Part shown: in pieces, positions 7,251 to 14,311 of the stretch
How positions within the stretch are numbered: position 1 is the first letter of the stretch
Layout: each line of letters opens with the position of its first letter
DNA from: CAZYQW01 sp964649825
GTDB lineage: Bacteria > Planctomycetota > B15-G4 > JADJEK01
DNA length: 30,862 nucleotides
Reading direction: 5' to 3'
NCBI GenBank assembly: GCA_964649825.1
Contig: CAZYQW010000131.1
Coordinates: forward strand, 1-30,862
Made by a program: the position numbers and the translations under genes
The notes under the pieces: generated by a model
Told to the model about the DNA's origin: nothing
Seen by the model: only the letters and a program-made list of their open reading frames with translations
Database searches by the model: none

Positions 7251-7406
7251 TCAGATCTCGTCTTTGTCCGACGGGGCCTTCATGGTCTGGTCGAGCTTGC
7301 CCGCGCGCAGGTTGCTCTTCACCTTCGGGTACGCGTCGTCCTTCTCCTGCCGCTCGAGGAAGCGCACGAAGAACGGGACCTTCCGGACTTTTTTCTCAGT
7401 CTTCAT
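7251..7406 (-). CDS. mdnA: Microviridin-type graspetide precursor peptide A2
   Basis: This second RiPP precursor has 51 residues. The leader contains PFFVRFLE (11-18), and its end YPKVKSNLRAG (26-36) matches the A1 leader end position by position. The core T41-M-K43-A-P45-S46-D47-K-D49-E50-I has perfect microviridin spacing, predicting esters T41-D47 and S46-D49 and an amide K43-E50. Cleavage after A35-G36 would give a 15-residue product KLDQTMKAPSDKDEI. By family rule the residue between Thr and Lys (M42) occupies the P1 protease-contact position. AAAGGAG upstream of the ATG is a near-perfect ribosome site and rules out the longer reading frame upstream. It lies between the exporter genes and the two ligases on the same strand. 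Confidence 0.93.
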   Translation of the reverse strand: MKTEKKVRKVPFFVRFLERQEKDDAYPKVKSNLRAGKLDQTMKAPSDKDEI

Positions 7407-7473
7407 AGTGCTCCTTTGCTGATACGTGGTCATCGTGACCGAGCCGGCGGGTTCCCTGCCGCCGCACGCCGCG

Positions 7474-7479
7474 ATTGTA
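7474..7479 (-). promoter_or_regulatory. Candidate -10 element for precursor A2
   Basis: On the minus strand TACAAT, preceded by TG, lies 67 bases upstream of the A2 start codon. It suggests that A2 has its own promoter besides read-through from the exporter genes. No good -35 match is visible, so this is a consensus-only call. Confidence 0.35.
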
Positions 7480-7536
7480 CAGGCGTCGCGCGAGCGCGTG
7501 GACCCTGTGCGCGAAGTCGCATCCAAAGCAAAGACG

Positions 7537-7560
7537 GATCGGCGATCGGCGATCGGCGAT
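7537..7560. repeat. Tandem 7-bp repeat (GATCGGC, 3.4 copies)
   Basis: Three exact consecutive copies of GATCGGC plus a partial GAT end at the stop codon of the second ABC transporter gene. It may be a slippage product; no function is evident. Confidence 0.7.
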
Positions 7561-9668
7561 CATGGATGCGCGATGAGCAGCACGGCGCCGGCGTGTCGCA
7601 GGGTCGCGCCCGCCGCGGTCCCCAGGGTCTCCGGATCGAGCGCCGCGAAGCTCTCGTCGAGGATCAAGAGATCGCCCCCTTGCAGCAGCGCGCGGGCGAC
7701 GAACACGCGGTTCCGCTCGCCGTGAGAGAGCCGCCAGCCGGTCTCCCCGACCGGTTGCTGCAGGCCGGCCGGCATGCGGTCGATCAGTTCGCCGAGACCA
7801 AGCTCGCGACACAAACGCTCGGCCCGAGCGACGTCCTCCGGAGACGCGGGCCAGCGTCGTCCCATCAAGAGGTTGAACGCCAGGCTGCCGGTGAAGACGT
7901 GGTTCTGATGGAACTGCGGGACGGCGGTGACGCGTTCGCGCCAGGCCGCTTCGCCGAGGGTCGCGCGATCCATGCCGCCCGCGAGGATCGCGCCGGAGGT
8001 GGGCGGGGCGAGACCGAGAAGCACCGCGGCGAGCGTCGACTTTCCGCTGCCGGAAGGGCCCTCGAGCAGCACGCGTTCGCCGCGCTCGATGCAGAGCGAC
8101 GCGTCCTCGAGCACCTCCGGTCCGCCGGGATACCGGAAGCGCAGGTGGCGCGCGTCGCACGCTGGAGCGCGCGCGTCCGGCGCCGCGGCCGAGACCGTCG
8201 CATCGCCGACCGGCAGCCGCCGCCGTGCGGCCGCGAACAACGGCCGGATCACGCGCCACGAGATCCACGCGGCCACGAGCTGGCTCATCCCCGCGGAGAG
8301 CCGGCCGAGCGCTTGATGAGCGAGGAGCACGCCGCCGAGGCCGACCGCGAGCGGCACCGCGGCGGTACCGCGCAGGAACGCGGGGACCAGGCCGCACACG
8401 CCGGCGACGATCCACCCGCGCGTCAGCAACGCGGCGAGCCGGGCGTTCGCCGCGTCGAGCGATCGCGATCGTTCCAGGTACCGGTCGAGCACCTCGTCCT
8501 CGCCGTCGTGCCGCCGCTCGGGCGGCGCCTGCAGGAGTCGCGTGCGATGGCCGAGCATTCGTTCCACGAGGTCCTGGCTCATCGCGACGCGCGCGTCGGC
8601 CCACGCCGCGGCGTGCCGCAGGTAGCGCCAGCCGAACAGCACCGCGAGCGCGATCCACGCCGCGAGCGCGGTCACCTGCCACCACGGTGCCGCTCCCTGC
8701 GACAGCACGTACGCGGATCCGAGCAGCTCGACGCCCGCGAGCACGACCGCGAACCCGCCGGCCAGTCCGAGCTGCTCGAACGTCTCGGCCTCGAGCACGC
8801 GTCCCAGGTGTTCGCCGACGCCCGACGTGCGCACCTCGTCCTGGCGCGTGCGGAAGACTCCTTCGAGCAGCCGCTCGCGGATCGCGGCGCCGACGCCGAG
8901 TCCGAGCATCCCCTCCCACCAGACCACGGCGAGGCGCAGAGGGATGAGGCTGAGGAGGATCAAGAGCCACGCGACGAGGGCGCTCTCGTCGAACCGTCCC
9001 GCGAGCGCCGCGCGCCCGATCCAGAACCACGAGACGATCCACCCGGCGAAGTAGAGCCCGTGCCCCGCGGCGAGCAGGAGCGTCTGGCGCAGCGCACCGC
9101 GTCGCTTCAGTTCGGCAAAGAGAGTGTTCTCCGGACCGGGTCGGATCAGCCAGCACGGGCCGACGGAGAGCGGCTCGAGCTGTTGGTCGAGGAGCGCGCG
9201 GCGGACGCGCTCGCGGCGGCCGGCGGGGACTTCGACGCGCTCCAGCAGAGCCCGGATCCCGGCGTCGACGAGGCCTTCCACGTCGCGGCACAGCGTGGCG
9301 CGGAGCGTCTCCACCGCGACGCGATGCTCGGTCAGGTCCGGCGCGAGCACGACCACCGTCCTCCCCCCGGGGCGGAGCAGCAGGACCAGACGCGCGCCGC
9401 CCGCGTCGCTCCACCACAGCAGCGCGGGCGCCGCGCGGCGCACGAGGCCGGCGACGTCCGGGTAGGGCGCCGAGACCGGTTCGGCCGTCAGCCCCAGCGC
9501 GCTCGCCGCGCGGGGCAGGCGCCGCTCGAACGTCGCGAGGTCCGGGGCCGCCACCGGAGGAACGGCGGCCCCGTCGGCGAACGGCAGCCGCGCGGCGCGC
9601 GCGGCGGCGCGCAGCGCCTCGCCGCCCCGCTCGACCGGCCACGACAGCGCGTGCAAGGGAGCGCTCAC
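7560..9668 (-). CDS. ABC transporter (permease-ATPase) with degenerate N-terminal peptidase-like domain
   Basis: This 702-residue inner-membrane half-transporter is probably the partner of the C39 exporter encoded upstream. Residues 1-200 resemble a worn C39-like domain (ALGLTAEPV, PALLWWSD, VVVLAPD) but contain no Cys-Gly-Pro catalytic motif. A six-helix ABC permease region follows from about 215 to 500, then the ATPase with Walker A GPSGSGKST, a Q-loop, signature LSHGE (LSGGE variant), Walker B LLILDES and the switch His in LLIAHP. The protein ends just after that His, which is short. The GTG start at 9668 overlaps the upstream stop as GTGA and has GGAG seven bases upstream; the longer in-frame ATG at 9725 lies inside the upstream gene. 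Paired exporters plus an HlyD protein recall NHLM/NHLP-type RiPP export. Confidence 0.88.
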   Translation of the reverse strand: MSAPLHALSWPVERGGEALRAAARAARLPFADGAAVPPVAAPDLATFERRLPRAASALGLTAEPVSAPYPDVAGLVRRAAPALLWWSDAGGARLVLLLRPGGRTVVVLAPDLTEHRVAVETLRATLCRDVEGLVDAGIRALLERVEVPAGRRERVRRALLDQQLEPLSVGPCWLIRPGPENTLFAELKRRGALRQTLLLAAGHGLYFAGWIVSWFWIGRAALAGRFDESALVAWLLILLSLIPLRLAVVWWEGMLGLGVGAAIRERLLEGVFRTRQDEVRTSGVGEHLGRVLEAETFEQLGLAGGFAVVLAGVELLGSAYVLSQGAAPWWQVTALAAWIALAVLFGWRYLRHAAAWADARVAMSQDLVERMLGHRTRLLQAPPERRHDGEDEVLDRYLERSRSLDAANARLAALLTRGWIVAGVCGLVPAFLRGTAAVPLAVGLGGVLLAHQALGRLSAGMSQLVAAWISWRVIRPLFAAARRRLPVGDATVSAAAPDARAPACDARHLRFRYPGGPEVLEDASLCIERGERVLLEGPSGSGKSTLAAVLLGLAPPTSGAILAGGMDRATLGEAAWRERVTAVPQFHQNHVFTGSLAFNLLMGRRWPASPEDVARAERLCRELGLGELIDRMPAGLQQPVGETGWRLSHGERNRVFVARALLQGGDLLILDESFAALDPETLGTAAGATLRHAGAVLLIAHP

Positions 9669-12454
9669 GACGTGTCTCCGCGGCGTTCGACAAGACGTCC
9701 CGCCCGCAGGTCGAACCGCCGCCACGCGGCCCCGAACACGCGGTTCAGCGCGTCCGCCTCCGCCGCGCAGAGTGCAGCGAAGCGCCCGCCGCGCGCCTTC
9801 AGCTCATCGGGACGCCCGTGCTCGACGAGGCGGCCGCGTTCCAGCACCATCACCCGATCGAAGCGCGCCGCGGTCGCGAGGTCGTGGGTAACGGCGAGCA
9901 CGGTCGCGCGCGGAAAGCGGTCGCGGATCACACCGGTCAGATGCTCGCGCTGCGCGCGCGCTAGACCACGGAACGCTTCGTCGAGTACGACGAGGCGGCC
10001 GGCGGAGCGGTACAAGCCGCGCGCCACGCGCACCCGCTGCCCCTCGCCGCCCGAGAGACGTACGCCCGCCTCGCCGAGCCGCTCCTGCAGCCCCTGCGGC
10101 AGCGAGGGCAGGAGGTCCGACAGGTCGGCGGCCGCGAGGACGTCCGTCACCGGCGGTGCCGCGGGGCCGGCGCCGTACGTGACGTTGTGCAGCAGCGAAC
10201 GATTCCACAGGCGCACGGACGGGTCGATCCAGACCGTCTCGCGCCGGAGCCGCGGCAGGCCCGCCGCGTCGAGCGGTTTGCCGTCCACCGTCATGCGCCC
10301 GTCGGACGCGCGATGTTCGCCGAGCAGGAGGCCGACGAGCGTCGACTTGCCGGCGCCCGACGGTCCGACCACGGCGACGTGTTCGCCGGGCTCGATCACC
10401 GCGTCGACGCCGGCGAGGATCGTGTGTCCGCCGGCGCGCACGCACACGTCGCGGAACTCGATCGCGCAGCCCAGCGGCTCGTCCGCCGCTGCGCGCGCGC
10501 CCGGCGCCGAGTCGACCGGCGTGGCAGCGGAGCCGAGCCGGGTCGCGACGACGGCCGGTCCCGCGGCACGCAGCCCGCTGCGCCGACGCGGCACCGCGAC
10601 CGGCGCAAGCGCCGCGTCGGCGGGGGCGGCGGCGGCCGGCTCTTCCGGCGCGTTCAACGCCTCGAGGACGCGCAGCGTCGCGTTCCGCTGCGCCGGATAA
10701 TGGAACAGGATCTGCGCGATCTGGGTTCCCAGCTCGGGGAGGCGCAGCGCCCAGTAGACGAGCAGCAGCGTTGCGCCGCCGACGCCGTGGCGCAGGAGGT
10801 GGTCGCACACCACGAACGCCGCCGCACCGAACCCCGCAGTCACCGCCACCCCCTCGACTCCGAGCTGGCCGCGTCGCAGGTCGACGCCGGCGCGGAACCA
10901 CTCCGCGAGCAGCGCCTCGTGCTCGCGGCGCACCGCCGGCTCGGCGCCGTGGACCCGGAGCGGGACGAGGCCGACGAGCGCGTCGAGGAAGAACCGCCCG
11001 AGCGCGCCGCGATGGCTGCGTGCGCGCAGCTCCCGTTCCGACAACGCGCCGAGCAGTGCGAGAGGGACGATCAACGCGACGCCGGCGGCCAGCACGACGA
11101 CGGGGAGCGCTGCGGGATCGAGCCAGGCGATGCCGGCGGCCGTGAGCAGGAGCTGCATACACGCGCGCGCCAGCACGCCGGCCATCGGAGGAAGTCCGCG
11201 CACGGCCTGGCACGCGTGGACGCGCTCGGCCATGTCGGCCACCGTGCGGCTACCGAAGTAGCGTTCGGCGAGGCGGGCGATCTTCGACTGGAACGCGACG
11301 CGCAGCCGTCCCTCGAGGTGCCGCCCCGCGCGCAGGAGGCCGGTGACGACGGCCCACTCCAGGGCGAGTCCGCCCGCCAGCAGGACCAGGACCGACGTCG
11401 CGAACGCGAGCCGGCCGATTCCGCTCAGGTCGCCGCCCACGACGAGGAACGCGCGGAACGCGAGGGCCTCGGCCATCGGCAGCAGCGCGCCGATGAGGAG
11501 GCCCGGAAGAAGCAACCCCAAGATCCAGAACCCGTCCGCGCGCACCAGACCGAGCAGCGCGCGGAGCGGGCGCGGGCGGCGTTCGCCGAGCGCGGCGGAC
11601 AGCTCGGGCGACGCCGGCGCGCGGCCGTCCCCGGGAGCCGCGGCGCGCGTGGCGTCCAGCCGGCCCCGCACGCGGACCACGACCGCGCCCAACGCGAGAA
11701 CGGAGTCGCGGGCGCCCTCTGCGCGGTCCGGGAGCGCGCCCCAGTACGTCGCTGGAACGATCGACCCGCCGCCGGTGGTCTCCTGGCGGAACGTCGCGAT
11801 CAACAACGCGCGCGCGTCGCGGCCGAGCGCGACACCTCCCGCGCGCACCAGCGCGTCGGTCATGCGCGTGGCCGCGTCGAGCGCGGCGAGCGGGCGCCAC
11901 TCTCCGGCGGCCGACGCCGTGGCGATCATCGTACGCGCGTCGCCGCGCCCGACGCCGAGCCGCCGCATCCGCGCGGCGAGACCGCGCTGGAAGATCGGAC
12001 TCCGCCCCAGCGCGTGCCAGTCCGACGCCGGCATGCGGAAGCCGTGGCGGTGCACCTGCGAGAGGAAGCCGGCGACCCTGACGACGCGCCGTCCGCTCGC
12101 GGGATCCATGACCTGCAGCCACGACCCGAAGCGGCGCCAGACCACGGTGAAGTGGGGGACGCCGTCCGGCCGGCGCACGACCACGATCGCCGGCAGCAGC
12201 CGCGCGCCGGGGAGGAACAGGTGTTCCGCCGGGACCATCACCTGCTCGGCATCGAGACCGAGCTGGCGTGCCACCTCCTCGAGCGTGTCGATCGACGTCC
12301 CGTCGACGTCGGTCTGGCAGGCCTCGCGCAACCGCCCGTAGCTGACCGGGATCCCGAACCCGCCGGCGAGCGCCTTGAGCGCGGCCGGACCACAGTCCAT
12401 CGCCGAGGTCTGCACGACCTCGGGAACGACGAGGCGGCGGCGGGCGACGAGCAT
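9665..12454 (-). CDS. Peptidase C39-containing ABC exporter for graspetide precursors
   Basis: This 929-residue bifunctional exporter would cut the leader and secrete the cross-linked core. An N-terminal C39 peptidase (1-130) carries the oxyanion Gln15, Cys21 (SAMDCGPAAL), His101 (PHFTVV) and Asp117 (MDPASG), so the triad is complete. About 150 residues of unassigned sequence follow, then six membrane helices from about 300 to 600, a Pro/Ala-rich linker, and the ATPase with GPSGAGKST, signature LSGGE, Walker B LVVLDEA and the switch His in VTHD. The insert between peptidase and permease is longer than in classical double-glycine exporters. GGGAG lies just before the ATG. It is the first gene of the minus-strand cluster, followed by the second exporter with a 4-bp overlap. 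Confidence 0.93.
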   Translation of the reverse strand: MLVARRRLVVPEVVQTSAMDCGPAALKALAGGFGIPVSYGRLREACQTDVDGTSIDTLEEVARQLGLDAEQVMVPAEHLFLPGARLLPAIVVVRRPDGVPHFTVVWRRFGSWLQVMDPASGRRVVRVAGFLSQVHRHGFRMPASDWHALGRSPIFQRGLAARMRRLGVGRGDARTMIATASAAGEWRPLAALDAATRMTDALVRAGGVALGRDARALLIATFRQETTGGGSIVPATYWGALPDRAEGARDSVLALGAVVVRVRGRLDATRAAAPGDGRAPASPELSAALGERRPRPLRALLGLVRADGFWILGLLLPGLLIGALLPMAEALAFRAFLVVGGDLSGIGRLAFATSVLVLLAGGLALEWAVVTGLLRAGRHLEGRLRVAFQSKIARLAERYFGSRTVADMAERVHACQAVRGLPPMAGVLARACMQLLLTAAGIAWLDPAALPVVVLAAGVALIVPLALLGALSERELRARSHRGALGRFFLDALVGLVPLRVHGAEPAVRREHEALLAEWFRAGVDLRRGQLGVEGVAVTAGFGAAAFVVCDHLLRHGVGGATLLLVYWALRLPELGTQIAQILFHYPAQRNATLRVLEALNAPEEPAAAAPADAALAPVAVPRRRSGLRAAGPAVVATRLGSAATPVDSAPGARAAADEPLGCAIEFRDVCVRAGGHTILAGVDAVIEPGEHVAVVGPSGAGKSTLVGLLLGEHRASDGRMTVDGKPLDAAGLPRLRRETVWIDPSVRLWNRSLLHNVTYGAGPAAPPVTDVLAAADLSDLLPSLPQGLQERLGEAGVRLSGGEGQRVRVARGLYRSAGRLVVLDEAFRGLARAQREHLTGVIRDRFPRATVLAVTHDLATAARFDRVMVLERGRLVEHGRPDELKARGGRFAALCAAEADALNRVFGAAWRRFDLRAGRLVERRGDTS

Positions 12455-12496
12455 GCGGCTCCCTGTTCTGACCAGTTCCGGGACGCGTGGTCCGAC

Positions 12497-12502
12497 ACTC
12501 TA
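12497..12502 (-). promoter_or_regulatory. Candidate -10 element for the minus-strand export/graspetide operon
   Basis: TAGAGT on the minus strand lies 42 bases upstream of the C39 exporter ATG. It resembles the TAGAAT upstream of precursor A1. The rest of 12455-12645 holds no ORF that I believe; a small hairpin (CCGCGC-CTGA-GCGCGG, 12617-12632) lies near the MITE-like element. Confidence 0.3.
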
Positions 12503-12645
12503 CCGGCCCGCCGCGCGCCGCGCAGCGGTCGCGGCCCGGCGGTCCGAGCCGGTCGGCGCCGCGGCATCCCACGGTCATCGTTCGGCGCGAACCGCCGGGG
12601 AACGTCACGGATCTGACCGCGCCTGAGCGCGGCGCACGGGCCAGG

Positions 12646-12810
12646 CTAGCCGCCCGTGGTGAAAGTCATTCCGGCTGCGGCGGCCCTCGCGACCGATCTC
12701 TTCGTTGCAGGATCCTCGACGTACAGGCAGTACGCCTGCGGTCCTGCGCCTCGATCTCGGTCGCGATGACCTCGCCTCGCTTCGAAAGCACTTTCACCAC
12801 GGGCTGCTAG
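12646..12810. mobile_element. MITE-like element, complete copy (165 bp)
   Basis: The element starts CTAGCCGCCCGTGGTGAAAGT, and its other end is the reverse complement with one mismatch, giving 21-bp terminal inverted repeats that both include CTAG. The interior is also self-complementary (GCAGGA/TCCTGC; CAGGC/GCCTG; CGCGACCGA/TCGGTCGCG), so the transcript would fold into a long hairpin. It has no transposase and no convincing ORF. A second copy in the same orientation occurs at 30735 onward. The right-hand CTAG holds the TAG stop of the ribonuclease gene. CTAG may be the duplicated target site; this is inference. Confidence 0.8.
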
Positions 12811-14273
12811 ACCTTCCCGAAGTCCAGGTACCCGAGCTCGACCCGCGTCCGGAGCAGCTTCACCTGGATCCGCCGTCCGACGCGCAGGCCGCGCGCGCCG
12901 CGGACCACCTTGCCCTCGACTGGAGGATCGAGGACGCGCACCCACGTCCCCTTCTCCGCCGCGCCGGTGACGATGCCGTCGAAGATCGACCCGATCCGGT
13001 CGTCGAGCAGGAGCGCGGCGGCGGACTTGCGCAGCCGGCGCTCGACCTTGTCGGCGTTGTCCTCCTGACGCGTGCAGTGCGCCGCGATCCGATCGAGCGA
13101 CTCCGGGTCGTACGGCGCGCCCGTGCCGGCGAGGACCGCCTTGATCAGGCGCTGCGTGACGAGATCGGGAAACCGCCGATTCGGCGCGGTCGAGTGCGTG
13201 TAGTCGCGAACGGCGAGGCCGAAGTGCCCGGCACCCGCCTCGCCGGGCGGGTCGACCACGTATTCGCCGCGACCGAGCAGCTTGATCACCGCGAGCGAGA
13301 GGTCGGGGAAGTGAATCGGGTCCTCGTGGTGGCTCCGGGCCAGGAACCGGCTGAGCGCGATCGCGTCCGGTTCGCGCGGGAGCATGTGACCGTGCTCCTC
13401 GGCAAGCTCCACGATCTCGTCCCAGCGCTCCGGCGTCTGGACCGCACGGTGGATCGAGATCGACCCGTGGCGACGGAGGAAGCGGGCGTTCACGCCGTTC
13501 GCCGCGATCATGAAGTTCTCGATCAGGCGCGTCGCCGAGTTCCTCGGGCGAATGGTGAACTCGACCACGCGATCGGCGTCGAAACGCGCCACGGGCTCGT
13601 GGGTCTCGAACTCGAGTGCCCCGAGCTGCTGCCGGCGCTCCTCGATCATCCGCGCCGCCTCGTCCTGGAGGCGAAGCTGCGAGTCGAGCCCGCGCGCGTC
13701 GCGCGCCGCGGCGGGGAGCGGCCCGAGGCCGTCGAGCCAGTCCCCGACGCTCGGATAGGCGAGCTTCGCCGTGTTCGTGACGACCGCGGCGAAGACCGAC
13801 TCGTCGAAGATCCGCCCCTCGCCGCCGACGTGGAACTCGCTCACGATCGCCGCGCGATCCTCACCCGGGTTCAACGACGTCAGGTCGGTACAGAGCCTCT
13901 CGGGGAGCATCGGGAACGTCTTGGCCGCGGTGTAGACCGACGTCGTGTTGTGTTCGGCGTGCCGGTCGACCGGGCTGTCGCGACCGACGAGCGAGTCGAC
14001 GTCCGCGACCGCGACGCGAACGCGGATCGCCCCGTCCTCCTTCCGCTCGGCCCACGTGAGCTGATCGAGGTCGCGGGAGTCGTCATTGTCGATCGAGCAC
14101 CACGCGAGATCGGTCAGGTCGCGGGCGTCGCCGGCCGCCGCCGCGCCAGGCCGGTCGAGCGCGCCGACGTGGCGCTTCACTTCGGCCGAGAAGTCGGTCC
14201 AGAGGTTCCGCTCGGCCATCGCGCGGCGGGCGAGACGTTCGAGCTCGGCGCGGTCGGATTCGTGGCGATCCAT
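12807..14273 (-). CDS. RNB-domain exoribonuclease (RNase II/R family)
   Basis: This 488-residue cytosolic 3'-5' exoribonuclease has a compact architecture without N-terminal cold-shock domains. The RNB domain runs from about 55 to 380, with the metal-binding segment SIDNDDSRDLDQ (D62, D68, D70), the barrel motif VAVADVDSLV, an ATRLIENFMIAAN helix and HSTAPNRRFPDLVTQR, the counterpart of TSPIRRYPDL. A C-terminal S1-like region (GIVTGAAEKGTWVRVLDPPVEG) would bind RNA. The fourth acidic residue of the classic site is Gln71. The ORF is open upstream to 14996, but that part overlaps the next gene, so I take the ATG at 14273, which has no clear ribosome site. Its stop codon lies within the CTAG at the edge of the MITE-like element. 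Confidence 0.9.
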   Translation of the reverse strand: MDRHESDRAELERLARRAMAERNLWTDFSAEVKRHVGALDRPGAAAAGDARDLTDLAWCSIDNDDSRDLDQLTWAERKEDGAIRVRVAVADVDSLVGRDSPVDRHAEHNTTSVYTAAKTFPMLPERLCTDLTSLNPGEDRAAIVSEFHVGGEGRIFDESVFAAVVTNTAKLAYPSVGDWLDGLGPLPAAARDARGLDSQLRLQDEAARMIEERRQQLGALEFETHEPVARFDADRVVEFTIRPRNSATRLIENFMIAANGVNARFLRRHGSISIHRAVQTPERWDEIVELAEEHGHMLPREPDAIALSRFLARSHHEDPIHFPDLSLAVIKLLGRGEYVVDPPGEAGAGHFGLAVRDYTHSTAPNRRFPDLVTQRLIKAVLAGTGAPYDPESLDRIAAHCTRQEDNADKVERRLRKSAAALLLDDRIGSIFDGIVTGAAEKGTWVRVLDPPVEGKVVRGARGLRVGRRIQVKLLRTRVELGYLDFGKV

Positions 14274-14311
14274 CGGGGGATCGTACCGCGTGGTCTCGAA
14301 CGTGGCGATCG

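Noticed and set aside
7537..7560. Tandem GATCGGC repeat as a CRISPR or iteron array
   Set aside because: Only three short copies without spacers or replication genes nearby.
7128..10700. 1190-codon plus-strand ORF across the exporters
   Set aside because: Low-complexity Arg/Ala/Pro translation overlapping two clear ABC transporter genes on the other strand.
12646..12945. Small ORFs within the MITE-like element ending MTFTTGG or TFTTGC
   Set aside because: Both strands read a similar tail because of the inverted repeat; this is a symmetry artefact, not a conserved peptide.
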